64,000 bases of DNA from Nocardia grenadensis NBRC 108939. Its GTDB lineage: Bacteria > Actinomycetota > Actinomycetes > Mycobacteriales > Mycobacteriaceae. The notes below the pieces were generated by a model. The model was not told the origin of the DNA. It searched no databases and saw nothing but the letters and a program-made list of their open reading frames with translations. The stretch covers positions 186,001 through 250,000 of the forward strand of contig NZ_BDCJ01000006.1 of assembly GCF_001613445.1 (NCBI RefSeq). The letters are read 5' to 3'. Both the position numbers and the translations under genes were made by a program. How positions within the stretch are numbered: the stretch's first letter is position 1; every line of letters starts with the position of its first letter. Positions 48,453 to 56,550 of this stretch are shown in pieces.

Positions 48453-50707
48453 GGGGTGCCTCCGTGGTCGATGCCGTGGGCGTCGCCGCCGCGCAACCGC
48501 CAGGCCGCGCCCGGGGCGCGCCGGTGAGCCGGACCGGACGGATGGACAGCCGGAATGGGTGCGGTGTCGGCCTCCCCGCCGGGCACGGCGGCGGCCGCCG
48601 TCTCGGTTTCCGGGATACGGCCCGCGCGCAGGTGGACGGTGCGATCGCAGATGGCCGCCACATCCTCCACATCGTGGGAGATGACGATCAGCGTGAGCCC
48701 CGAATCGCGGAGCCGGGCCAGTAGTTCGACGATATCGGCGCGGCCCTCGGGATCCAGTCCGGCCAGTGGTTCGTCCAGCACCACCACCTGTGGGTGGGCG
48801 GCGACTATAGCGGCCAGCACCACCCGTTTGGCCTGGCCGCCGCTGAGTTCTTCGATGGACCGGGTGGTCAGGGAGCGGTCGAGGCCGACGGCATCCAGGG
48901 CCTTGCCCACGGTGCCCGAACCGGTGCCTTCGCCGCCCCAATCGGCGACCTCCTCGCCGACGGTATGCCGTTGTAGCTGCAGCCGGGAATGCTGGAAGGC
49001 CAGTTCCACCCGGCCGATCTGTTTGCTGACCGGCTTGCCCGCCAGCTCGCAGCGTCCGGTGCTGGGCGCGATGAGTCCGGCCATGATCCAGGCCAGGGTC
49101 GATTTTCCCGACCCGTTCCCGCCGACCACCAGCAGTGCTTCCCCGCGGCGGACCGACAGGTCGACACCGTGCAGGGCGGGCGCCTCCCACGGTGTGCCGC
49201 GGTTGTAGGTGTGCCGGACCCCGCGCAATTCGAGCAGCGTCTCGCCCATGGGACGGTGGCGCCGGGCCCGGGCCGGTTTCGGCCAGGCGGGCAGCCGGCC
49301 GACCATCCGGCCTGCGGCCAGATGCACCACCCGGTCGGCGGCGTCGGCGTCGGCTTCGTGATGGGTCACCAGGACGACGGCCATGGCGTGCCGTTTCGGC
49401 AGCCCGGCCAGTAGTGTCACCAGTTCGCGGCGGCCGTCCGGGTCGATCATGGAGGTGGCTTCGTCGGCGATGAGCAGGGCCGGTCGCCGCGCCAGGGCCG
49501 CCGCGACCGCCAGTCGCTGCTGCTGGCCACCGGACAGGGTGGCGGTCTCCCGGTCGCCCATCCCGTCCAGCCCGACCTCGTTCAGCAGGGCGTCGATATC
49601 GACCTCGGCCGCGAGGGCGGTGGGTAGTCCCCAGACCACATCGTCGGCGACCAGCACACCCAGCGTCTGGCTTTCCGGCCGCTGCAGGACCAGCGCCGTC
49701 CCGCCCAGATGGCCGAGCCCCGCGGAGCCGGGCCGTTCGACCGACCCGCTGCTCGGCGGCAATCCCGCCAGCAGCCGGGTGAGAGTCGATTTCCCGGACC
49801 CGTTGTGGCCGACCACCGCGACGAATTCGCCGACCTCGACCCGCAGGTCGACACCGGTCAACGCGTCGGCGGTGCCGCCGGGGTACCGGTATCCGGCCGC
49901 GCGCAGGGTCACCGGCAAGGGGGCTATCGGGCGGTCGTCGGCGGGGGCGTCGAGGCGGTCGGTGCCGGGGAGCCAGGCGAGACGGTCCAGCACGGACCCG
50001 AGCACGAACCACGAGACCAGCGCGGTGACCACGGTCCCGGCCAGGACGGTGCCGCCGATGTAGACCCACCACCACTGCAGGACCACATCGGTGGCGTGCA
50101 GGACACCGCGGCCGAGCGGTTCCAGGTGCTGCTGGCGGGAGGTGAGTTCGGCCAGGCCCGTCGCGGTGTTGCGGACGGTGTCGAAGAGCAGGTCGCGGGT
50201 GGCGGAGAAGGCCAGCAGGAAGCCGACCGAGAATGCGCCCCAGGCGACACCGGCGAGAACCGAGAGCCCGGTGACCGCGACGATACCGCCGCGGCGACGT
50301 TTGACCGTGCCGACGATGCCGCCGATGGTGGCGGTGGCCACCATCGCCATGGCGGCGGTGAGGCCGGCCGCCACGAAGGTGACCAGGGCGGCCGAGATCG
50401 AGGCGGTGAGTACGGTCCGGAATCGGTAGCGGTGTGCGAGCAGGCCCATGGGCACGGCCGCGACCAGTTGCAGGGCGGCCGCGAAGGGGATCACGGCGCC
50501 GACGGTCACCAGTCCGACGGTGACGCCGCCGAGTACCGCGCCGGTGGCGAGCTCGATGGGACGCAGCGCCCCGCCGCGCTCGGTCCGGCTCGGCGCGGTG
50601 CCGTGGTCGTCGCCGTCGGACGCGGTCGTGCCGAGCACGGTCGCGCCCGGCTCGCCGGCGGCCGGGTCCGGTGCGCCGGGACGGGGGGCTGCGGACTGGT
50701 CGCTCAC
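48449..50707 (-). CDS. ECF transporter protein: membrane domain fused to two ABC ATPases
   Basis: A 752-residue fusion. An N-terminal membrane domain of five to six helices (about residues 45-250), possibly a substrate-binding (S) unit, precedes two ABC ATPase domains. ATPase 1 has GHNGSGKST, signature LSGGQQQRL and LLIADEATSMID; ATPase 2 has GGNGSGKST, LSGGQAKRV and VVLDEPLAGLD. Domain 1 has Ala rather than the usual Pro after the catalytic Glu (DEAT versus DEPL). The fusion resembles Rv2326c. GTG 50707 begins MSDQSAAP. It is coupled to ecfT by a 4-nt overlap. Confidence 0.9.
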   Translation of the reverse strand: MSDQSAAPRPGAPDPAAGEPGATVLGTTASDGDDHGTAPSRTERGGALRPIELATGAVLGGVTVGLVTVGAVIPFAAALQLVAAVPMGLLAHRYRFRTVLTASISAALVTFVAAGLTAAMAMVATATIGGIVGTVKRRRGGIVAVTGLSVLAGVAWGAFSVGFLLAFSATRDLLFDTVRNTATGLAELTSRQQHLEPLGRGVLHATDVVLQWWWVYIGGTVLAGTVVTALVSWFVLGSVLDRLAWLPGTDRLDAPADDRPIAPLPVTLRAAGYRYPGGTADALTGVDLRVEVGEFVAVVGHNGSGKSTLTRLLAGLPPSSGSVERPGSAGLGHLGGTALVLQRPESQTLGVLVADDVVWGLPTALAAEVDIDALLNEVGLDGMGDRETATLSGGQQQRLAVAAALARRPALLIADEATSMIDPDGRRELVTLLAGLPKRHAMAVVLVTHHEADADAADRVVHLAAGRMVGRLPAWPKPARARRHRPMGETLLELRGVRHTYNRGTPWEAPALHGVDLSVRRGEALLVVGGNGSGKSTLAWIMAGLIAPSTGRCELAGKPVSKQIGRVELAFQHSRLQLQRHTVGEEVADWGGEGTGSGTVGKALDAVGLDRSLTTRSIEELSGGQAKRVVLAAIVAAHPQVVVLDEPLAGLDPEGRADIVELLARLRDSGLTLIVISHDVEDVAAICDRTVHLRAGRIPETETAAAAVPGGEADTAPIPAVHPSGPAHRRAPGAAWRLRGGDAHGIDHGGTP

Positions 50708-50752
50708 GTACTCGAGTCTGCCAGCCCGGCGGGTGGACGCGAATCGACGGTG

Positions 50753-50790
50753 TTGCAAGCATGCGCATTGACGCATATGTTTGTCGGGTG
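50753..50790 (+). promoter_or_regulatory. metal exporter promoter with operator-like palindrome and leaderless start
   Basis: TTGCAA (50753-50758), a 17-nt spacer and TATGTT (50776-50781), then 6 nt to GTG 50788. The spacer holds ATGCG-N6-CGCAT (50761-50765, 50772-50776), a palindrome of the sort bound by ArsR/SmtB or MerR-type metal sensors. No such sensor gene is adjacent. Confidence 0.65.
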
Positions 50791-51702
50791 GGACATGATC
50801 ATAAGCATCACGTATCACCGGAGAGTGCTTCCGGGAAATATGTCGGCCGTCTGGGGATCGCCCTGGCCATCGGCCTGGGATTCATGCTGATCGAGCTGGT
50901 GGTCGCGCTGGCCACCGGTTCGCTGGCACTGCTCTCGGACGCCGCCCATATGCTCACCGATGTCGTGGGTATCGCCATGGCGTTGTCGGCCATCATGCTC
51001 GCCCGCAATACGCGACCCAGCTATACCCGTACCTTCGGTTACTACCGGGCCGAGGTGATCGCCGCACTCGCCAACGCCGTCCTGCTGTTCGCGGTCGCCG
51101 GGTATGTACTGATCGAGGCGGTGCGCCGCTTCGGGGAACCGCCGGAGGTGCCCGGTGGGCCGGTGCTGGCCGCCGGTGTCATCGGCCTGCTGGCCAATAT
51201 CGCGGCCTTCCTGCTGCTGCGGCGCGGAGCCGAGGAGAGCCTCAATGTGCGCGGCGCCTATCTGGAGGTTCTGGCCGATATGGTCGGGTCGTTCGGTGTG
51301 CTGCTGTCCGCCGCGATCACGCTGACCACCGGCTGGCTCTACGCCGATATGATCGTCGGCGTCGCCATCGGCCTGTGGGTGCTGCCCCGCACCTATCTGC
51401 TGGCCCGGCGCGCGCTGCGCATCCTGTTCCAGCACAGCCCCGAAGAGCTCGACGTCGAGAAGGTGGCGGCCGAACTGGCCGCGGTCCCGGGCGTCTGCGA
51501 TGTGCACGACCTGCACGTATGGACATTGACCTCGGGTATGGAGGTCGCCTCGGCCCATATCACCACCACCGGATCCGATTCCGGTGACGAGGTACTACGC
51601 GCCGCCCAGCACCTGCTCGCCGATCGCTTCCACATCCACCACGCGACCCTCCAGGTGGAGACCACCGATACCGCCCGCCGGTGCGCGGAGCTGTCCTGGT
51701 GA
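50788..51702 (+). CDS. cation diffusion facilitator (CDF) metal transporter
   Basis: A 304-residue CzcD-like proton/metal antiporter with a His-rich N-terminus (GHDHKHH) and six transmembrane helices. The metal site lies in TM2 and TM5 (SDAAHMLTD; YLEVLADMVGS). A C-terminal cytoplasmic ZT-dimer domain (residues about 225-304) contains VHDLHVWTLTSG. It probably exports Zn, Co or Cd. GTG 50788 is chosen because the promoter predicts a leaderless start there; ATG 50761 would lie inside the operator. Confidence 0.9.
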   Translation: MGHDHKHHVSPESASGKYVGRLGIALAIGLGFMLIELVVALATGSLALLSDAAHMLTDVVGIAMALSAIMLARNTRPSYTRTFGYYRAEVIAALANAVLLFAVAGYVLIEAVRRFGEPPEVPGGPVLAAGVIGLLANIAAFLLLRRGAEESLNVRGAYLEVLADMVGSFGVLLSAAITLTTGWLYADMIVGVAIGLWVLPRTYLLARRALRILFQHSPEELDVEKVAAELAAVPGVCDVHDLHVWTLTSGMEVASAHITTTGSDSGDEVLRAAQHLLADRFHIHHATLQVETTDTARRCAELSW

Positions 51703-51743
51703 CCGCATCATGACCAATCGAGATATTCGGCCATAATGTCGGC

Positions 51744-52796
51744 ATGGTGCAACGTCCGTCGATCCGGGACTGGGACTTCCCGCGGGGAGTCGCCAGTGTC
51801 GCGCTCATGGCCGGATACGGCGCGGAGCACGGAGTTCCCACCGCCGCACTACTGCGCGGAACCGATCTCACCGAAGCGCGGCTGCACGACCCGGACGCGC
51901 AGATCGACGCACACACCGAACTCGCGGTGGTGCGCAACCTGGTCCGCGAACTCGACCGCCCCGGTATGGGCATCGAGGTGGGCCGGCGCTACCGCATCAC
52001 CACCTTCGGCATCTTCGGTTTCGCCTGTGTCAGCAGCCCCACCCTGGCCCAGGCGATCGATTTCGCCCTGCGCTACCTCGAACTGAGCTTCACCTTCTGC
52101 CTGCCGGTGACCCAGTGGGAGCACGGCGAATTCATCGGCCGCATCCACGACGAATCGGTGCCCGCCGATATCCGTCAGTTCCTGGTGGAACGCGATGTGA
52201 CCGCCATGCACCAGGTGATGAGCGATCTGCTGGGCCGGCACCTCGCCCTGGTGCGTGCCGAATTCCGATTCCCCGAACCGGCCTACGCCGACCTGCTCGC
52301 CGAGGTGACCGTGGCCCGGCCGCGGTTCGGACAGCCGCACCATCTGGTGGCCATCGACCCGGCGATCCTGGACCGGCCGCTACCACAGGCCAACGAACAC
52401 ACACTGGCCATCTGCCTGGCACAGTGCCGAGACCTGGTGCACCGGCGGCGGGCGCGAACCGGGATCGCCGCGGAGGTGCGCGCGCGGCTGGTGCCCCGCG
52501 GCGGGATGGACGGACTCACCGCGCCGCCCGGTATCGACACCGTGGCCGCCGACCTGAACATGAGCACCCGTACCCTGCGCCGCCATCTCGACGCCGCCGG
52601 TACCAGCTATCGGGCCCTGTTGGACGAAGTACGCCAAGCCTTGGCGGAGGAGATGCTGACCACCACCCCGCTGTCGGTGAGTGATGTGGCGATCCGGCTC
52701 GGCTATGCGGAGGCCTCGACCTTCATCTACGCGTTCCGGCGCTGGACCGGCGGCACCCCCGCCGCCTACCGGCGAGCCCGCGCCGGCCGGTACTGA
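51744..52796 (+). CDS. AraC-family transcriptional regulator (arabinose-binding-like N-domain)
   Basis: A 350-residue regulator. An N-terminal Arabinose_bd-type domain (about 20-210; GIEVGRRYRITTFGIFGFA) of the OruR/ArgR-like group precedes the C-terminal double HTH: TVAADLNMSTRTLRRHLDAAG and SVSDVAIRLGYAEASTFIYAFRRWTGGTPAAYR. Such regulators usually activate an adjacent catabolic gene, but here the neighbours are a metal exporter and a convergent phosphodiesterase, so the target is unclear. Confidence 0.9.
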   Translation: MVQRPSIRDWDFPRGVASVALMAGYGAEHGVPTAALLRGTDLTEARLHDPDAQIDAHTELAVVRNLVRELDRPGMGIEVGRRYRITTFGIFGFACVSSPTLAQAIDFALRYLELSFTFCLPVTQWEHGEFIGRIHDESVPADIRQFLVERDVTAMHQVMSDLLGRHLALVRAEFRFPEPAYADLLAEVTVARPRFGQPHHLVAIDPAILDRPLPQANEHTLAICLAQCRDLVHRRRARTGIAAEVRARLVPRGGMDGLTAPPGIDTVAADLNMSTRTLRRHLDAAGTSYRALLDEVRQALAEEMLTTTPLSVSDVAIRLGYAEASTFIYAFRRWTGGTPAAYRRARAGRY

Positions 52797-52802
52797 ATCG
52801 GA

Positions 52803-53579
52803 TCAGAACGGCGTACCGATCCAGCCGCCCATCGGGACGCTGCGGAAATGGCTGATCAGCCGGTGTTCGTCGTCGATGACGTGCAGCGCGACCGCCGGGT
52901 CCGGCGCGTAGTCCATCACCCGCTCGGGCGGCGCGAGTTCCCATTCACCGCCGAGCACCGAGGCGGTACTCGGGCCCATGAGCAGCGGCCGCCCGCCGAA
53001 GGTGGCGACCGCGGCGGTGTGCGCGTGCCCGGTCAGCGTGCCGATGATCCGTTCGTCGCCGGTGATGACCGCGGCCAGTCGCTCCGGCCCGGCCAGCGCG
53101 ATGGGATCCACGATCGGGCTGTGCAAGAACACCGGGGGATGGTGCAGCGCCAGCAGAACGGAATCGTCGGCGGGGGTCTCGGCGAGAGTCGCGTGCAACC
53201 AGTCGTAGGTTTCGTCGGTCAGCCGCCCGGCGGACTGCCCCGGAACACTGGAATCGAGCAGGATCAGCGTGACACCGCGGACCCGGTGCACCTGGTTGAC
53301 GGGGTCGTCGAGCGGGGGCGCGCCGAGCAGCACCTCCCGGAACGCCGCCCGCTCGTCGTGATTCCCCGGAATCGCCAGCACCGGCAGATCGGCCTGTAGC
53401 GCCGCCCGGGCCTCGGCGTACTCCTCCGGTTTGCCGGAATCGGTGATATCGCCGGTCACCACGATCACATCGGGCCGCCGCCGCAGATCCGCGAGATAGG
53501 CCATGACCCGCTGCGCCCGTTCGGTGTTACGGGTGCCGAGATCGAAATGTGTATCGCTGATCTGAGCCACCAAGATCAT
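52803..53579 (-). CDS. calcineurin-like metallophosphoesterase (Cpd family)
   Basis: A 258-residue phosphodiesterase. The dimetal motifs are in order: DTHFD, GDITDSG, GNHD, HHPP and GHAHT. This is the class III cyclic nucleotide phosphodiesterase layout, as in mycobacterial Rv0805, which hydrolyses 2',3'- and weakly 3',5'-cAMP. AGGAG lies 6 nt before ATG 53579. The long, structured upstream region (53580-54171) may shape its expression. The natural substrate is uncertain. Confidence 0.9.
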   Translation of the reverse strand: MILVAQISDTHFDLGTRNTERAQRVMAYLADLRRRPDVIVVTGDITDSGKPEEYAEARAALQADLPVLAIPGNHDERAAFREVLLGAPPLDDPVNQVHRVRGVTLILLDSSVPGQSAGRLTDETYDWLHATLAETPADDSVLLALHHPPVFLHSPIVDPIALAGPERLAAVITGDERIIGTLTGHAHTAAVATFGGRPLLMGPSTASVLGGEWELAPPERVMDYAPDPAVALHVIDDEHRLISHFRSVPMGGWIGTPF

Positions 53580-53601
53580 CGGACGCTCCTGTGTTTATTT
53601 G

Positions 53602-53618
53602 CGGCGCCTTCGGCGCCG
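53602..53618 (-). repeat. short hairpin upstream of the phosphodiesterase gene
   Basis: CGGCGCC-TTC-GGCGCCG, a 7-bp stem. On the minus strand it is followed by AAATAAAC and then the AGGAG ribosome-binding site, so it ends the leader just before the translation start region. Confidence 0.55.
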
Positions 53619-53620
53619 TG

Positions 53621-53717
53621 GGGGCGAGGCCCCCGAAGGTCCCGCCGTTCAACCCTCGAGACTCGTGGCTTCGCCACATTCGCTTCGAGGGGTGAACGGC
53701 GGGACGGGCCTCGCCCC
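53621..53717. repeat. 97-nt large inverted repeat (stem of about 32 pairs)
   Basis: The 12-bp outer arm (53621-53632 with 53706-53717) and 20-of-21-bp inner arm (53639-53659 with 53685-53705) are separated on the left by a 6-nt bulge. The 25-nt loop contains its own hairpin GTGGC-TTC-GCCAC (53665-53677). The symmetry suggests a mobile palindromic unit or structured RNA rather than a simple terminator. Confidence 0.85.
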
Positions 53718-53982
53718 TTTCAGGGTCTCGTAAGACTCGACACCGCCTGGGGTCCCGGTCCGGCGCCGCGTTCGTCAACCGTGTGTCCCGGTCCGGTGCT
53801 GGGTCCTTCGACCAGCTTAGGGCAGTTGGCCAGTGCGAACAGTGCGGGTGAGAGGGAGGACACCACCGGGCGGGGTGCTGCGGGATGTGGCCGGGACCGC
53901 TGCAATCGAGACGTCGTCGGGTACGCCTCGGTATCACCGGGAACGCCTCGGCATCAGCCGATGCAGCGCCGGAAAGAAACAG

Positions 53983-54005
53983 CCCGCCCCCGAGCTCGGG
54001 GCGGG
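53983..54005 (-). terminator. probable intrinsic terminator for the minus strand
   Basis: The palindrome CCCGCCCC(C)GAGCTCGGGGCGGG is followed on the minus strand by CTGTTTCTTTCC, a U-rich tract, which is rare in this GC-rich window. It would end transcripts from the pseudouridine synthase gene about 170 nt downstream of its stop. Confidence 0.65.
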
Positions 54006-54171
54006 TAGCTATCGCGGCCGGGTGCCGAGGACCACGGGCCGAAACCGGCCCCGGGCGGTTCGGCAACGGCGATCAGTGCGCACGAGCCGGAGCCGAAGAA
54101 CGCTTCGGCCTCGGCCACCGAATATCGAGGCGTTCACGATGGCCCGGTGGTGGCCACGCAGGATTCGGGGT

Positions 54172-54918
54172 TTACCGAGGCCCGGGCAGGGCGGGTGGCG
54201 GACCGGGGAGTGGTGACCAGAAATCGTCGCCGGGCGGGGCCTCCAGATCCAGTCTGCCGTCGGGGCGCCACTCGGCGGCCAGGCCGAGGCGCCAGGAGTG
54301 CAGATGGGCGCGCGGGATGGTGCCGGAGCGGTCGAACAGGGGATCGCCGAGGAGGGGGTGGCCGATCCAGGCCAGGTGTACGCGGAGCTGGTGGCGGCGG
54401 CCGGTGGTCGGGCGCAGCGCTACGACGGTGTGCTCGCGGTGCCGGGCGAGGACGGTGAACTCGGTGGTCGAGGGGTAGTTCTTGGTGTTCAGCAGGTCCG
54501 CTTCGGCAACGGACCAGCGGTCGCCGGCGCGGCGGATCGTTTCGCGCGGGGCGGCGACCCGGACGCGGTTCTTGCGACCCACGCTGAGCGGGAGATCGAT
54601 GGTCCCGGTATCGGGGAGTTCGGGAGAACCGGCGGCGACGATCGCCAGGTAGACCTTGTCGGCGGTCTGCTTGTTGAACTGGCGGGTCAGCGGGCCGTGG
54701 GCGGACAGTTCCCGGGCGAACAGGATGAGGCCCGAGGTCACCTTGTCGATCCGGTGGACCGGGTACAGCTTCTCGCCGTGCGCCTCGGCGGCGGCCACGA
54801 TATCGATATCGTGGCGCTCCCCGGTGACCGATATCCCGGCGGGTTTGTTCAGGGCCAGCACCGCCTCGTCCGCGATGAGCAGGCTGCGGGCGCGTAGCTC
54901 GGGCCAGTCGATATCCAC
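54172..54918 (-). CDS. RluA-family pseudouridine synthase
   Basis: A 248-residue RNA-modifying enzyme. The catalytic Asp lies in LYPVHRIDKVTSGLILFAR, an N-terminal KPAGISVTG motif precedes it, and RPTTGRRHQLRVHLAWIGHPLLGD near the end is the conserved RluA C-terminal block. It isomerises uridine to pseudouridine in tRNA or rRNA; the site is unknown. No N-terminal S4 domain is present. The gene ends in a Pro-rich tail (GPPPALPGPR). Confidence 0.92.
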   Translation of the reverse strand: MDIDWPELRARSLLIADEAVLALNKPAGISVTGERHDIDIVAAAEAHGEKLYPVHRIDKVTSGLILFARELSAHGPLTRQFNKQTADKVYLAIVAAGSPELPDTGTIDLPLSVGRKNRVRVAAPRETIRRAGDRWSVAEADLLNTKNYPSTTEFTVLARHREHTVVALRPTTGRRHQLRVHLAWIGHPLLGDPLFDRSGTIPRAHLHSWRLGLAAEWRPDGRLDLEAPPGDDFWSPLPGPPPALPGPR

Positions 54919-54968
54919 CGGTCGAGCCTAGGAGCCGACGACGGCGTGCGGTCGAGCAGGCTCCGCCG

Positions 54969-54978
54969 GTGATATCAC
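54969..54978. promoter_or_regulatory. 10-bp palindrome in the narK upstream region
   Basis: GTGATATCAC, perfectly symmetrical, lies 212 bp before narK. It could be a regulator half of a pair with the site at 55058. The spacing is not that of a standard FNR box. Confidence 0.35.
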
Positions 54979-55057
54979 GCCACTCCCGGAATCGGCGAGT
55001 GAGCCGTGAGTCGGGGCCCGTAGCAGGCACAATGGCGACAGCAGGCCGTGAGTCAGT

Positions 55058-55071
55058 GATATCGCGATATC
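55058..55071. promoter_or_regulatory. 14-bp palindrome in the narK upstream region
   Basis: GATATCGCGATATC is perfectly symmetrical and shares the GATATC core with the site at 54969. It lies about 119 bp upstream of the narK start, in the only regulatory space before narK-narGHJI. The binding protein is unknown. Confidence 0.45.
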
Positions 55072-55189
55072 GGCGGTTCGGGAGGGTCTGGCCTTCCCGA
55101 CCGCGTTCGACGACCGAATCGCCCGTCGAGCGGTGGGACAAGGTGTCCATCGGGCGCGAGAGCTAGCCGGACCGATCTCCCCAGGAGTG

Positions 55190-56428
55190 ATGGTGGCCTC
55201 TTCGACTCCGCTGGATCCGGGCCGAGCCAGAGCCGGCGACCGTACCGTGACCGGCGCGCGCACGCTGATGCTGGTCCTGGCCACGGTGGGTTTCGCGCTC
55301 AATTTCTGGGCGTGGGCGCTGCTGAGCCCGCTCGCGCCGCGGTTCCGCGACGACCTCGGGCTGAATTCCTTCCAGGAATCGCTGGTAGTGGCCGTTCCGG
55401 TGATCGTGGGTTCGCTGGGACGGATCCCGATCGGCGCGCTGGCCGACCGCTACGGCGGGCGTCTGATGTTCCCGGCGGTTTCGCTGATCACGGTGCTGCC
55501 GGTGCTGTTCCTGGGCCTGGTCGGGCATTCCGCGTTGGCAGCCCTGCTGATCGGCGGTTTCTTCCTCGGCATCGGCGGCACGGTGTTCGCGGTCGGTGTC
55601 CCGTTCGTGAGTGCCTGGTTCCCGCCCGAGAAGCAGGGGCTGGCGATCGGTGTGTACGGGATGGGCATGGGTGGTACCGCCATCAGCGCCCTGACCACCG
55701 TGCGCCTGGTGGACGCGGGCAATACCGCCACACCGTTCCTGCTGTGCGCGGCCGCGCTGGTGATCTACGCGACCGCCGCCTGGTATCTGCTCCGTGACGC
55801 ACCCGGCCACACCCCACCCACCGAATCCGTCACCGCCCGGCTGAACCGGACCGTACGGCTGCCCGCGACCTGGGCGGCTTCGGCGCTCTACGCCGTCACC
55901 TTCGGCGGCTTCGTGGCGTTCTCCGTCTACCTGCCCTCTTATCTGCGCACCGCCTACGACCTGTCCCAGACCGACGCGGCCAACCGGATGGCCGGGTTCG
56001 TGCTGCTCGCGGTGGTCATGCGACCGGTCGGCGGCTGGCTGGCCGATCGGTTCGACGCGCCGACGGTGCTCGCCGCCATGCTGTGTGCCGTCGTGATCGC
56101 CGCCTCCGTGCAGGCCACGACCCCAGGCCTGGCGCCGGTCGGCACCCTCGCCTTCCTGGTGCTGGCCGCCGCGCTCGGCGCGGGTAGCGGCGCCACCTTC
56201 GCGCTGGTCGCCCTGATCGCGCCCGCGGGCAGAGTCGGAGCGGTCACCGGGTTCGTGGGGGCGGCCGGTGGGCTGGGCGGCTTCGTGCCGCCGCTGGTGA
56301 TGGGCGCCGTCTACGAGGCGACCTCCGACTACGGCCCGGGTCTGCTGGCGCTCGCGGTGGTGGCGCTGGTCGCGCTGCTGTTCACGCTGATCGTGGTGCG
56401 CCACCAGGTGGAGCGGGACCACATATGA
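55190..56428 (+). CDS. narK: NarK-type nitrate/nitrite MFS transporter
   Basis: A 412-residue protein with twelve transmembrane helices. Nitrate/nitrite-porter features are the N-terminal FALNFWAWALLSPLAPRFRDDL, the Gly-rich nitrate signatures IGGTVFAVGVPFVSAWFPPE with GMGMGGTAISA, and GFVGAAGGLGGFVPPLVMG in the second half. It brings nitrate in or exchanges it for nitrite for the reductase encoded directly downstream. ATG 55190 lies next to AGGAG; GTG 55193 gives a better spacing of 5 nt. There are 122 bp to narG. Confidence 0.92.
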   Translation: MVASSTPLDPGRARAGDRTVTGARTLMLVLATVGFALNFWAWALLSPLAPRFRDDLGLNSFQESLVVAVPVIVGSLGRIPIGALADRYGGRLMFPAVSLITVLPVLFLGLVGHSALAALLIGGFFLGIGGTVFAVGVPFVSAWFPPEKQGLAIGVYGMGMGGTAISALTTVRLVDAGNTATPFLLCAAALVIYATAAWYLLRDAPGHTPPTESVTARLNRTVRLPATWAASALYAVTFGGFVAFSVYLPSYLRTAYDLSQTDAANRMAGFVLLAVVMRPVGGWLADRFDAPTVLAAMLCAVVIAASVQATTPGLAPVGTLAFLVLAAALGAGSGATFALVALIAPAGRVGAVTGFVGAAGGLGGFVPPLVMGAVYEATSDYGPGLLALAVVALVALLFTLIVVRHQVERDHI

Positions 56429-56550
56429 GGCGATACCTCAGCCGGCGCTCCGGCCTTCGCGGGGCCGCCACCACACACCTCGAGGGAGGTGCGATACCGC
56501 CGCTACCACGGCTTCCACAGACCACGAGTGCACACTTCGAAGGAGGTTCT

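Larger units (their letters stand above)
53580..54171. other. 592-bp non-coding region with multiple structured elements
   Basis: The region holds the small hairpin (53602-53618), the large stem-loop (53621-53717), a 15-nt direct repeat GTCCCGGTCCGG(C/T)GC at 53752-53766 and 53785-53799, a 20-nt tandem pair at 53921-53960 (16 of 20 identical), and a terminator-like palindrome (53983-54005). Open frames across it have no family resemblance and look like GC-rich noise. Confidence 0.6.

Noticed and set aside
53580..54171. Search for a tRNA or other stable RNA gene in the longest spacer
   Set aside because: No cloverleaf arms, T-loop consensus or CCA-proximal acceptor pairing could be found; only hairpins and repeats.
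53833..54478. Open frames on the plus strand across the gene-free region and rluA-type gene
   Set aside because: No family resemblance, biased Arg/Gly/Pro composition and antisense overlap with the pseudouridine synthase.
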